Source: Cryptomeria japonica (taxonomy: Eukaryota; Streptophyta; Pinopsida; Cupressales; Cupressaceae). From it: a stretch of 64,000 nucleotides of DNA. The stretch covers positions 332,677,427 to 332,741,426 of the forward strand of contig NC_081414.1 of the NCBI RefSeq assembly GCF_030272615.1, given 5' to 3'. The position numbers were made by a program, and so were the translations under genes. The notes under the pieces were generated by a model, which was given only the letters and a program-made list of their open reading frames with translations, searched no databases and was not told the DNA's origin. This document shows positions 10,463 through 22,026 of this stretch, piece after piece; within the stretch, counting starts at the first letter, position 1; each line of letters begins with the position of its first letter.

Positions 10463-13400
10463 TTAAATATATGTAAATGACTCTTTCTCATTTACCTCTG
10501 TCAGTGTGGTCTTTCCCAGCATATCCATACATTCTTTCTTATGTACACTGAGTGAATCCAACCGAGGACTCACGAAGCCTCTAAAACTTCTAGCTCTTCT
10601 TATAATTTTGTCTCTTTCCTTCTCAAGAACATAAATTTGGTTTTCCAAAATCAAAATTTGACCATCAATGGATGTAGTCAATGAAGTTAGTCCATCAATA
10701 GAATTAGCTATATATGCAATTTTCTCCCAAAGTTCTTTTATCTTATTATCTACATTAGCTGTAAGTATATCAGTGTCTGTAAGTATATCAGTGTTACAAC
10801 ATACCCTATAAATATTTGTATATTGCTTCAAATAATTTTCTATCAATTTCAGCTTTTCTTCAATCTTCTTCTTCTTAGATTCAATTACTTGATCAAATGC
10901 AGCTCTCTTATCCTGAGTGAACCTCTCCAGTGCTTGTCGATTTTAAATCTGTTGTAAGGATTGAAAATCCTTTGAAATATGCTCAGTAATTGTCTTAAGC
11001 TTTCTGGATGGGCTCACTTCATTGTCAATATTGCACTCTGGGACTAGTATATGTAAAACAGTGATTGATTGATCAATAATCCCTTTATTTGTAGATCCCT
11101 CCTTCATTAGTTTTTGTGTTGCCATCATCATGAGTTTAGTAGGACTCATCTCTATTATGTTTTTCTTTTCAACTAGTGAGATGTCAATTGACAACAATGA
11201 TGGACCAACTACTGGTTCTCTATCAGTTTCCCCTTTCTTCTCCTTTGATGATTTATCCTTTATGACTTCCTCAATTGCACCAGTGGATTCATCACTTGGT
11301 GCAATCTGTGTAACTATTGGTTCTTCTATAGGAACTATAACCTCAACCTGTACATTTATATCCGGAGGGTTGTCCTCAATATTATAATCATCTACAACAT
11401 TAACATTTTCACTCTCTGTATTAACCCATATCTCAATACTTGTTTATATATTTGTATCAACTGGGGGCTTGATTTCCACTATCTTAATATTTTTCAAAAC
11501 TGAGGGTGAAGTACCCATAATCCGCTTTCCTTTTCCTTCAATCGGGGTATCTAAAGTGTCTGTCTTAGATTTTGGTGAAGTAAAGAATCCTCTGTTCTCT
11601 CCAAAGAACTTAACCCATGTTTTTTTTGTTTTCTTTATTATTTCATGTACCCTTCCTAGCATCAAACTAGTTATTCTATGTTTTCTATTAAAGACTTTTC
11701 TATCTTCCACCTCAAGTGTCTTTTCCATTTCATCTCAAGCAATAGTAACACAAACAGATAATAGCTCTTGAATTTTAATATGCTTATCTTCTTGCATAGC
11801 TGACAGTGTTCTAGCATCTAACATATTATACAACTCAGTTGGTATTTGATTTTCAATTTCTATTAAGGATTTCTTATAAATATCCAAGTATAATAAGATT
11901 GCTTCCTCTACCTCTCTTTGTTCATCCTCTTCTAAATGATCATAGAAGAATTGTACATTCTTTAACATGACATCCTTAGTGATTTAATCTACTAATTCTG
12001 TACAAGTTTTAGGTGGAATGATATCCACATTACCAGATTGAATAGTTGTATCAGTCTCATTCTTCTTCTTCCTCTTTGCAATATTGGATGTAGCTGAAGG
12101 TGTTGCCTTTGGTTCTTGCTTCTGTGCCAGTATTTTAATGTAACCTTCCTAACCAGTTTCTTTTTAGCTTCAACCTTTTTTTCCTCTATTTTCTTCCTTA
12201 CCAACCTCTTGAATGCCAATGGTGTGTCATCCTCAGATTCAGACTTTGTTGTAATAGGTTCAATGTGTACTTCTGGATTCTTCCTCTTTCTGCCTTTCTC
12301 TGATACACCATCAATTAATGCCTTAATATCTTGTGAGACCTTCTCAACAAATTTGCTTTCTTTTCCTTCTTGCTTCTTTCTCTTCTTCTGGTTGAACTCT
12401 TTTTCACCCTCATGTGTTTCCTGTTGTGCAGTACCACAGGACTTCTCTGCCTCATCAATAGGTGCATCAATCAGTATTTTTGCATAGGCATCAAGAATCT
12501 ATGCATCCACCTCATAGCCCATTTTCTCAATCTAAATATTTCGGGGCTTAACTACTTCCATAAGTGTTTCATCCTTCTTCACCATGAAGCATATGTCAGT
12601 TGAATATTTTTCTACAATATGCTTAGGAATCCTTACCCTAGACTTCATAGATTTTTGGAATGCTTTTAAAATATCCCCATACCTTATCATCTCGCTAACT
12701 TCCTAAAGCAACAATTGACTATTTCAATTGTCTCCCTATCGGGATGTCAAATGCCCATTGCCTTTTACCAAAACCGATTGTATCATTCATGAAAAATAAC
12801 ATTAACCAGACTATTAAGTTGCCATACTGGAAGGTTCCCTTCTTTTCTCCCTTAATATTTCCTAGGTTTATTAACAACTCATCTAACATCCAACCGCATA
12901 GATCCAATTTCACATTCTCTCTCGTCATTTTGTATGCAACTAAAATGCATGAATTGGAAACAAAATTCAGTCGGTTTGACTGAGTTACCTTATACCCGAT
13001 GATCATGCTACCGAATCTGATGTCCATGTTGGTAATAGTGCTCACTCTCATAGATCTTCTGTCAGATATCGCACTGGTGATTTTGTTCATGAATTCATTT
13101 GAAACCTTCTTATCTGGATTTTTCCCAACCAATGGTAAACCAGTGATTGCCCGGATGACTTCCTTGGTGATCTTGTAAGGTCTATAGCTAGATAAACTCC
13201 ACATGTACTCTTCTCAAAACATACCTAATTATCTCATCTTCTAATTATGGAATGTCAAGAATGTTGGTAAACCCTAAATCTTCAATGTGTTTGTATGTCA
13301 ATTTGATCTTTCTAGATTCTTCCATCAGCTCACTCATATGCATACCCTTACTTTTTGATTTTCCCTAGTCCTCAATGTGATATTGAATATATTCCCTAAC

Positions 13401-13568
13401 ATCTTCTACATAGACAACCCCCTCTAGAACACGGTAAAATGCTCCAACTGAATCTTCCAGGGTAGCCATGTGTGGATACCACTTGAAAATTGTCCTGGGG
13501 CAGTCCTTGACCTCTACTACAGTCGGGTTTACAACAAAAATAGGAATATATGATGATCCTGCTTTCAT
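10463..13568 (-). pseudogene. NA-1 ORF2: large unknown protein, homologous to NA-2 ORF2
   Basis: I do not recognise this protein. The start is taken as the ATG at 13568, because the first 60 residues align with the start of NA-2 ORF2 (both have VEDVR). Pieces at 12719-13204, 11735-11968, 11444-11728, 10943-11197 and 10463-10846 share one frame; 13365-13568 and 11992-12219 need shifts. Features shared with NA-2 ORF2 are ITKEVIRAITG near 13140-13171, RIPKHIVEKY then DICF near 12590-12640, and MGYEVD near 12505-12525. A Lys/Glu-rich low-complexity middle (about 11000-12450) and a helical C-terminus with VSPRLDSL near 10560 also correspond. No enzyme motif is visible. In-frame stops include TAGs where NA-2 is open. 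About 1,000 residues are intended. Confidence 0.82.
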
Positions 13569-14063
13569 GTTTAAAGATAAATACCTTTTGATTTCTCTCG
13601 GTGAAAACCTTCAACAAATTCCTCCAGACACCAGTGAAATCGCTCAAGCAGAAATCTGATTTCTCTGGAATGCCTTTGATCACTCTTAGTCATTCTTAAT
13701 CGCTCTAGAATCACTCTGAATGCAAGGTGATCAATAATGAAGGGAATTCGACCTTTTAACCTTCGAGAAAAACCCTAATCTTCTATTGACATAAATGACT
13801 ACTGGTGAAAGATACCAGATCTCAAACAGAACATATCCATGTCGGATAAGCATCTCCAATGTCTGGAACATCTTCCAGAACCTCTTCCCGGGGCATATGC
13901 AACATCTTAATAAATTTTTCCTACCCCTAAGGCATTTTCCTCAGTTACCGGATAAGCTACCTGCTAGTGCAGGAGCAACCTCTTCTACCAGAAAAGTAAC
14001 TGGTGCATTTCCATCTGATGATTATTCTTCAGTCTTCCTAACCCATCTCTGAGTATGATCTTG
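13569..14063 (-). other. NA-1 spacer between ORF1 and ORF2
   Basis: About 500 bp between the two genes with no supported coding frame on either strand. NA-2 has an equivalent spacer of about 600 bp. Whether it holds an internal promoter or a splice site cannot be told by eye. Confidence 0.5.
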
Positions 14064-15127
14064 TCAGATTTCACTAACCTTCTCTTTCCCTTTCTCATTT
14101 GATCCTCCATTACCAACTAGTGGATTTATGCTTCTACAGAATTTAGCAATATGTCCAACCTCATTACATGCATAACATGTAACATTGTTCCTTTGAATTG
14201 CTTGACCTGCACTGATTAGCCATATGTCCAAAATTTCCACATGTATAGCATTTAACATTCACTCTACAATCTTCTGTCTTATGACCATATTTATTGCATT
14301 TAGAATAGTTACCAGGAGCAGAATCAGGGTTCTGATTTTCTTCGTTTCTACATTGTCTAGCCATGTGACAAAATCTATTGCAAACAAAATATCTACCATT
14401 AAATTTATAAGCATTAAATTGCCTTACCAGTGCATTATGGTTTTGATCTTCATTAGTAGTACCATAACTTTGTCCTTGCTCAAATCCAAGTCCACTCGAA
14501 TCTCCAATCTGCCTTTGTCTCTTCAATAATTCATCTAGTTGTCCTGAGCTAATCTTGAATTTTTTTTTTATACTCACTTGCAGTAGTTAGATCTTCTCTC
14601 AAAATTATCATTTGTGTCTCAAGCTCTTGTTCATTACTCTGGGATTGTACTAAATCAATTCTTAACATATCATACTTATGAACCAACCTACCACATTCTT
14701 CAAATTTGTTCTTCAAGGATACAACAATATTTTTTTCCTTTTTCTTTTGGTCCTCAATCTCCTTAGACATCATCATAGTTATAACTTACATTTCATTTTT
14801 CATAACCACGTTCCCCTGACTCAATTTCTGACATTGTTCCTTAAGTACATTTCTCTCTTCATCATCCTAACTTTGCAAAAGTTCCTTTCTCCTAGCCTGA
14901 ACAAATGATAACCTCTCATGTAGGACAAGAATGAATTCCTTAGCAGAATTCAATTCATCTTGTAGCTTTAAGTTCTTCAACCTTTCAACATCATAATCTT
15001 CAAGTGCCATCTCAAGTTGCTTCTCCAAAGCCATATCCATGGATTTAGGATTCAGGATCTTCCTCAAGTTGTTAAATTTCCTCCAAGGCACAAGGCTCTG
15101 ATACCAATTCTTGGAATCCAATAACAC
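14064..15127 (-). pseudogene. NA-1 ORF1: coiled-coil, multi-zinc-knuckle Gag-like protein
   Basis: The N-terminal 230 or so residues (14867-15127 and 14549-14776) are Lys/Glu/Leu-rich and look like coiled coil. They contain LQDELNSAKEFI, aligning with LQEELDHANQVI in NA-2. Four CCHC knuckles follow at 14064-14420: the third and fourth are complete (CYTCGNFGHMANQC, CYACNEVGHIAKFC) and the first two have Tyr in place of the first Cys. A run of nine A/T at about 14561-14569 carries a frameshift, and another shift lies near 14170-14250. The role is presumably nucleic-acid packaging. There is no capsid domain that I recognise. Confidence 0.83.
15095..15106 (-). promoter_or_regulatory. NA-1 primer binding site
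   Basis: The minus strand reads TGGTATCAGAGC, two bases inside the LTR at 15109. It is identical to the sites of Cop-A and Cop-D and fits initiator tRNA-Met. Confidence 0.93.
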
Positions 15128-16027
15128 TGAGAGGGGGGGTGAGTCAGTGTTATACTGGAACTCTTAATTTTAGCCTTATTAAAACATGCATACACCAACT
15201 GGTATACCGGTATACATAATTGAAAGAAGTAAAGAAACCAACAAGACAATCACATAAATGAGAACCAGAACACACATAATTATCCATGGAAAACCTCAAT
15301 GAGAAAAAACCATGGTGGGATTTGTGACCCACAATATCAATCCACTGGCCATATGAAGAGATATTACAAAATATAAGGGGCCTGCACTTGCAGGAAGGCT
15401 TACAGCCTAGAGCACACTGCTCAATCAAAAAAGGAGCCTCACTGACTACATATAAATTTAGACTACAATCCGGAGAAGTGTTGAACTGCTAAGACAACAT
15501 CTTCTATGCCTGAATACAGTTCTGGTTTAAGCTCTATCTGTTCCAGTCTAAAACCCTAAACCCTTTACCGAAATAACCCTTACATGAATTTCCTCACATA
15601 CATAATCTCTCTGATATATTTCGCATCATATTACATTCGCATATCTATAATTTCCTATTTCATGAATATATCAAAATGATCTAATATAATTGACCTATAT
15701 ACCCTATATAAATTATCATGGCTTATGTTGGCTTACAAAGATATATACAATATCAAATTACATGTTGGCCAAAAATAACATAAATGCATAAATATTAAAA
15801 CCAATTGTGGATGCCAGATCCAAGAGATGCCGACCTCAAATATCGACAATCTTTTACTAAACCATGTCGGCCTGCATTTCCAATAACCAAAGAAATCCTT
15901 TTGTCCTACTGGTGTCAGTGTTGGTGTCGGTACACAACTGAACCAAAATATGAAGCCGAAATAAGATACCATGTTGCCATCAATGACAACATAGTGAAAC
16001 CAACCAATTGAGCGTTAATTGCCAACA
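15109..16027 (-). repeat. NA-1 5' LTR
   Basis: 919 bp, ending GCCAACA at 16027 and followed by the target duplication GATGC. The inner end reads TCTTGG where the other LTR has TGTTGG, so the terminal TG is mutated. Confidence 0.93.
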
Positions 16028-16590
16028 GATGCGTCTTTCTAAGATTCTTCTTTACTAGTTTTACTTCGGGAGAAATGTCTAAGTGATGCATGATGAGATC
16101 CAGATCCAATCCTAGCATATCTATGTATGACCATGCAAAATTGACTTGCCTTTCTTTGAAGAATGGCAGATACTCATGTTTCTCTTGTTCTGATAATAAT
16201 GCTATTGGATGAATAATCTTTGGCTGATCTGGTGTTCAAATATTGACTACTTTAGTTGGTTCAATCAGTATTGAAGACCTTTCCTATAAATACTCAGGCA
16301 AGGTGTCAAATCTCCCATCCTCTGGCACATCAAGGAGGTTTTCACCATCAGATATGTCCCTTCTTTTTACTTTTTCTTGATCTAATGTCACCATTAACTA
16401 GTTTTTCAACATTAGATTTGATATTTTTTTTTCTTTTCACTTTTGCGACTAAGAGATTTGGCACCCCCTTGAGTAGAAGATGTGTTACTGTATTCACTGG
16501 TGGAAGTTGTTATAGGTTCAACTACATTAAGGTATAAGGAAATGGCATGATCATCAGGAAAGGTTTCTATCTGAATGGGTCCTTTATTGT
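16028..16590 (-). pseudogene. Gyp-G pol: protease-to-RT linker
   Basis: The minus strand encodes, just before RT, EKHEYLPFFKERQVNFAWSY, then MLGLDLDLIMHHLDISP. This is the standard sequence preceding RT in plant Ty3/gypsy. It joins 9207 once NA-1 is removed. Its upstream end joins 40211 once Cop-B is removed. ATTGT at 16586-16590 is the left target duplication of Cop-B. Confidence 0.85.
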
Positions 16591-17176
16591 TGTTATTGTG
16601 AGGATCTAGTTATTATTGAGAGGTGGGGGGGGGGGGGGTGAATCAGTGATAACAATGAACTGAAATATTTTACCAAACTGAAAATACTCCTAAAAAATAG
16701 TTCATAACCAATACTGGTAACTACTCAATCAATCACTTAAAGCAGATTTACCAAACTATTCATTCATGTGTTCATCAACATGTATGCAATGTAAAGATAT
16801 CAAATCCTCACATAAATAAATCAACCACCATATGAATACTGAGATTTTTCATGTGGAAACCCAAATGGGAAAAATCATGGTGGGAATTGGTACCCACAAA
16901 ATTTGCACTCATTCAAAATGTGCCATGTTAAAGGCCTAGCCCAGTTAGGAGCTTTACAATAATGGTCGGTTAAGAGAAGACCTTGTTAGGAGTCACCCAG
17001 TGAAGGGATTTTAACCTCAGCCATGTTAGGACCTATACCCTATTAGGAGTAACCTTGCTAAAGGATTTAAACTCAAGCTAATGAGCCACCCGGTGAAGGG
17101 ATTTACTATATCAAGCCTATTAGGACCTACTCGATTAAGGGATTTAAATACTATTGTAACTGTTAGGGAACAACAG
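16591..17176 (-). repeat. Cop-B 3' LTR, left part
   Basis: It repeats 36135 onward. It contains a 13-base G run near 16624-16637, then GGTGAATCAGTGATAACA, GTGGAAACCCAAATGGGAAAAA and an array of TTAGGAG / GAAGGGATTT units (16930-17160). It is split at 17177 by NA-2; AACAG at 17172-17176 is the target duplication. Confidence 0.92.
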
Positions 17177-20100
17177 TGTTACTACTTATTAAGTTGCCAT
17201 TAGTTTTATATCCAAAGTCATTCTATATACTCTAGTCGGTTACCTCTATCGAAACATTTAGTCGGTATGCACAGAACAATCGGTTAAAGAAGAAAGTATT
17301 CACAGAGCCCAGTATACACTGAGCTGTCTACTGAGTAACATTCCATGTCTACCGAGCAACAATAATGATATACCGAGTTGATATACACTGAGTGAAATGT
17401 TTTACCAGATTCATTGAACCTAGACACACATGTGGAAACGTGTTACAAGATCGAGGAACATAGAACCATTATCACATTGGAAATTGCACTTAAGGATTGT
17501 GTATGATTTTGAGGTCATTTAACCAATGAAATATTTTGTATGGTTATTCATTAGATAAATCATGTTTGTAAGATCAAAGCAATGAATCAGATCACCAACA
17601 TAAGAGATCTATTTATACAGCATGGATTGAGATCAGATAATATATAGAAAAGAAGAGATATAGAGGTGTATGGAGAAAGCACTGAGTGTTGTGATTGTTA
17701 CAGAGACATAGAGGTCATCGAGAAGGATTTCGGAGACTAGTCAAAGAACAGAGTGTGAGGCCTCACCTCGACTCAGTCTGACATTCAGTGGATTTTATAT
17801 TTTAGACTATTATGGATACTTTATTTTGATGCATTTTGAGACTTAGAACTTATATGATTTCAGGATTTGGATAACATTGCTATGATTTGATGATTTACTT
17901 AAATGCTTTATGAGATAGAACACTACATGATTATTAGATAGAATGATATTGCAATGATAGATGTCGTTATTGAATTTGCAGGACTTTACTCTAAATATAG
18001 AACTATGATGTATGTTTAGTTTATGTGAATTGGGATGAAAATTGCTTATGTGAAATTGTTTGATAAAAGATGTATTCAATCTGTGCAGATGAAAATTGTA
18101 TGCAAGTAATGATGTGTATTGTTATATTATTGAATTATATTATATATGGATATTTGGAAGTACTAATGTGTAAATTGAGATGTGCAGGAAATTTACCATG
18201 TGACCATGGAAAATTACGGAGAATCAAACCTAGAGTTATGTATGTTCGTAAGCCAGGGTTTGTCTTTTTGGAGAGACAACACCCCGTTTGTGTTGTATTT
18301 TATTCGTAACAGTATATGCTGCATGAGTGTTAAGTGTTATTTAAATTTATTGTGTAAAAACCTCAAGAGACAATTTCATGTTTTATTTTTGTAAAAATGT
18401 TTTATTTGTGTCACTTGACACGTTTGTCTTTAAATTTAAATGTTTTATTTTGTCTCTTGGTGGGAAAGTGTTTAATTATAGTTTTCTTAAATAAATTAAT
18501 GTGTTGTCATAAATACTTTGGGAATATAATATTTGGAGTGGTCAACTTATGTTTGACCCGAAAATAAACTTCAGAGGGGTTTAAAATGAGTTAAATGAAC
18601 ACCTAGGGGTAGTTTAATAGGGTTTCCTAAAGCCCATAAGGTATACCTAGGGGTTAGGGGTAATTTTAGGCAAGTTTCTACTTTATAATGATCTTTTTAA
18701 TGCTTTAAAAATTGGTTTTTTTGAGTTGAGCGAAAATTGAAAATTAGAAGTTAAATATAATCAAGATTTTTCCTTTTGGAATGAGAGTCTTTTTGCATTT
18801 TTGCTTTCTTTCTTCTTTTTGGTTTTTTTAGAATCCTGTGAGAACTCAGAGAGTGAGCTTCTTAAGGGAGATTTTTGGGAATAGCAGGGTAATCACCCAC
18901 TCTCCATTTTTGGAGACAGAAGAAAATTTGTAAAGAAAATAATGTTATGGGATAGAGAAAATTGAATAAGGGTAGAAAGAGAAAGATTTGTGGATTGGGC
19001 AACTCTTCATCAAATATCATAATAACCTTTGGGCAGATTAAGGTTGGTTTCAATTTTTACTTTTAATGTCTTCTTCTCGTTTATGTCTAGAAGTTGTTGG
19101 TATAAGAAATCTGTGTTCTTGAAAGTTTGTGTTAGAAAATCTCTTTGATATTTTTGCTTTATGAATTGTTGTGTTTTGGGAGTTTTCTCAAGATCTCTTA
19201 CTCTTGGGAGAGAAGAGGATCTTGAGGGTGGTAGCAGTGACAGCCCTCGAGTGAGAGACTCTCTTTTGAGAGCGATCACAAGGGATCTTTGTGTGACCCT
19301 TGCTGCATGGCCTGTTTATGCAATGGGGGTCATAAGGAGGGATATAAGGCTAGAATGCCTTTGGGGGGCATAAGGAATAAGGGGTTGAGATTCTTGATAT
19401 TATTATTGTGCCATGAGGTGGCTTCTTATTTATTTCATACTTGCAGTTCTCCTCAGGGTATTTGGTCCACTACCACCCTATGAAAATGTTCATCACCAAA
19501 GTGTGGTGCTGTGAAAGCCAAGATGGGAATGTGTCTGGAAAATCTGTATGCATTGCTTTCTATGTGTTTGCCTCTTTGTTACCCGTCTAGGAATTGGTTC
19601 TCCGAGCTCGGGGGTGGCTACCAGTTAGCCTACGCTGGGAGGTGAGCACTCTGTGGTCATATTCGTGTTTATCTATTATGCAGGAAAGACAGGAGAAAAA
19701 GAATAGGAACCATGAAAAAGACACTGAAGATTATTATTGAAGATTCTTAAATTCAGTTGCAGATGTTTGTTTAAAATTGTTATAGAAATATGCCTCATTC
19801 ATAGAAAAGAGAAGCAAGTTGTAATTATTGAAAATAGACTTGAAGTTTTATTGTTGTGGCTATACAAATAAACATCCTGTAAATTGGTAGAATATCTTTG
19901 AGTTGTTTTAAAAAAAAAGAAAAGCTTGTTTTATTTCTACTTCTGGTTTTTAGGGAAAAAAAAAAGCTATTTAAAGATGCATGCAAAAGCTTCTTGTATT
20001 ATGAAAAAAAAAGGGGATAGTTTATATTTAAATTTTATCTATATTTTTACTTGTGGCAAAATAGAAATTTATTTATGATGAAAGACCTTAAGTATTTTAA

Positions 20101-20239
20101 AGGAAAAAGATGTTTTATGTAAATATTTTATTAGAGGAAAGGAAAGAAAGCTATGAATCTTCTTTTCTAGAGAAGTATATTGTAATTCTTATCATGTTTT
20201 TTCTAAATGGTATTTTTAGTTAGTGTGATAAAAAAAACT

Positions 20240-20242
<3 letters not shown>

Positions 20243-20307
<65 letters not shown>

Positions 20308-20455
20308 TTCTGAATTATCTTAATGTTTTTTTTTCCCTTGTTATATTAGTTTAAAATTGTTGCATGTAAATCATTTCTTTCCTTTAAAAAAATATATATA
20401 TAAGTATACATTTGAATATTTTCACCTTTTAAACTATGTTTATAAATTTATATAA

Positions 20456-20486
<31 letters not shown>

Positions 20487-20545
20487 AATATATATATTTA
20501 TATATATATATATATAAATATATATATTTATATATAATATATTTA
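20243..20545. repeat. TA microsatellites in S1
   Basis: A near-perfect (TA)n run covers about 20243-20310, with further TATATA/TAAATA runs at about 20455-20545. Similar runs occur at 21120-21170 and 21210-21238. They flank the GC-rich palindrome array on both sides. Confidence 0.93.
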
Positions 20546-20599
20546 AAAAAAAAAAAATTAATTAAAAAAAAAAGAAATTATTTTGGGTCCACGCGAACC

Positions 20600-20835
20600 C
20601 CACTGTGTGTACGCACAGTGGAGGGCCGCGCGGCGCCCACTATGTGCACACACAGTGGAGCCGCTTTCGGCTCCCACTGTGTGTACACACAGTGGACGGC
20701 CACGGCCGCCACTGTGTGGCCACACAGTGAGGAGCCGCTAGCGGCGCCCACTGTGTGGGCACATAGTGGTGCCGCGGCGCCCACTATGTGGGCACACAGT
20801 GGTGCCGCGACGCCCACTGTGCGTCCACACAATGG
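20600..20835. repeat. Seven-unit array of paired palindromes
   Basis: Units start at 20600, 20637, 20674, 20709, 20748, 20781 and 20814, spaced 33-39 bp. Each begins with a 22-base palindrome (CCACTGTGTG, two bases, CACACAGTGG, with scattered changes). A second short GC palindrome follows. Its sequence differs from unit to unit (GCCGCGCGGC; AGCCG-CTTT-CGGCT; GGCC-AC-GGCC; GCCGCTAGCGGC; GCCGCGGC) yet the arms still pair. The array is very rich in CpG, inside an otherwise AT-rich insert. Confidence 0.93.
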
Positions 20836-20951
20836 CGTACGGCACTTCCCGCCTTCAAACGTCCGAGACCTGCACAAAAAAAAATAATCATGGTCGCCAA
20901 GGGTTTCGGCCCAGCAAGCAAATTACCCTGTAAAAAAAAATATGGGTTAAA

Positions 20952-21055
20952 CCCTAGCCCGGGTGGGGCTAGGGCAAATGGGTTTTAAAAAAAAATAATA
21001 TGTTAATTAGTTTTGATAATATATATGTGAGAAAATAGAACCCTAATTAGGGTTC
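20952..21055. repeat. Two further inverted repeats in S1
   Basis: 20952-20974 is a perfect hairpin: CCCTAGCCC, five-base loop, GGGCTAGGG. 21038-21055 is the perfect palindrome GAACCCTAATTAGGGTTC, which contains telomere-like CCCTAA/TTAGGG arms. There is no tandem telomere repeat. Confidence 0.9.
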
Positions 21056-21207
21056 GGGAAAATTATGGATTAATATTTAGAAAGTTAATGTGCTTTTGAA
21101 TTAGAATTAAAATATTTAACATATATGTAATATATATATGTATATCTATATAAGTATATATATATATATATAAATTTTGATCATGATTTCGATTAAGTAT
21201 CTAATTG

Positions 21208-21242
<35 letters not shown>

Positions 21243-22026
21243 CCGGTTATAATTTAGAGCAAGTAATAAAGAGAAATTTAAAAAGGTTGATTAGACTATA
21301 TAGTCATATTGGAGATTAAATTAATTTTTCCTCTCCTATTTCCTTTAGCTTGATTAATTTAATAAACTTAATGACTGAGTATCTCTTGGAGATAAAATTA
21401 AAACGGTTAGTTTTCCACAATTAAAATTAAACAATTTATCGATGCTTAGTTCGTATCAGAATTAGCTCGAATTTAATAATGGAAATTTCATTAACGCTTG
21501 TCGTGAGAGTGAACTTGTTAATTAATTTAGTATGATTTAAAAAAAAAAATTGTTCCGTTTTTGCCCTAAATTTTGGGCATGACACAGAGTAAACATAAGG
21601 GTTTATCGAGTTACTTTATGGGTTACCAAGGTATGCTATAAGCAAGGTAATCTCACTTTGAGCACATAGAATCTGCTATAACATTTCAGATGTAAAGTTG
21701 TAGATATTTGTAATGATTTATTGTAATATTTTGAAGTTGTAAGAGAAAACTTTAATAGGGTAAAAGACTAACAAAATCTATAAATTGTAAAGCCTTTAAC
21801 CAGGTGTAGCATTTAGAATAAGTGTTGTAAAATCCTTTAGCAAGGTAGATCTGAAGATCTTGATACTCCTAACAGGGTAAGCTATCAGAAATAGCTAAAT
21901 ATGTAGCTCTAACCAAACACTCTTTATTGTTGCAGTAGTGAAGTTGTGGGTGTCATCCCCATCGCAGTTTTTCTCTCTAACCAAGAGTTTCTACATAACC
22001 AAAATATATGTGTTATGGAGTGAATC

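Larger units (their letters stand above)
9213..16027 (-). mobile_element. NA-1: non-autonomous LTR retrotransposon with two private genes
   Basis: It is 6.8 kb with LTRs at 9213-10079 and 15109-16027, a tRNA-Met-type primer site, polypurine tracts and a 5-bp target duplication. Between the LTRs I find no protease, integrase, RT or RNase H motif on either strand. Instead there is a coiled-coil/zinc-knuckle gene (14064-15127) and a long unknown gene (10463-13568). Both are homologous to genes in NA-2. It must have been mobilised in trans, most likely by copia enzymes given its primer site and tract. Both genes are interrupted in this copy. Confidence 0.9.
17754..21584 (-). mobile_element. S1: 3.8-kb solo LTR or LARD-like insert
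   Basis: It is flanked by perfect CAGAG duplications (17749-17753, 21585-21589) and has TG...CA ends. Read on the minus strand it begins TGTCATGCCC, a common start of plant Ty3/gypsy LTRs, which is the basis for the strand. No internal gene or primer site is seen, so a solo LTR is the simplest reading, though 3.8 kb is long. About 17800-20200 is AT-rich with no supported gene. The outer edge carries a GTGAGGCCTCAC palindrome. Confidence 0.72.

Noticed and set aside
12116-12603. Phe/Ser/Cys-rich plus-strand frames in NA-1
   Set aside because: They are the antisense of the Lys/Glu-rich part of ORF2; that composition is expected from the complement.
18070-18394. Two short overlapping plus-strand open frames in S1
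   Set aside because: They are short, overlapping, without motifs, and lie in AT-rich LTR sequence.
20600-20835. Regular repeat spacing resembling a CRISPR array
   Set aside because: Spacers are too short and are themselves palindromic repeats; the setting is a plant LTR with no cas genes.
20578-20988. Open frames on both strands through the GC-rich array (Ala/His/Thr-rich repeats)
   Set aside because: They are translations of the palindrome repeat. Both strands are open because the units are palindromic and GC-rich. No protein family is apparent.
21038-21055. Interstitial telomere
   Set aside because: Only one palindrome with telomere-like arms; there is no tandem TTTAGGG run.
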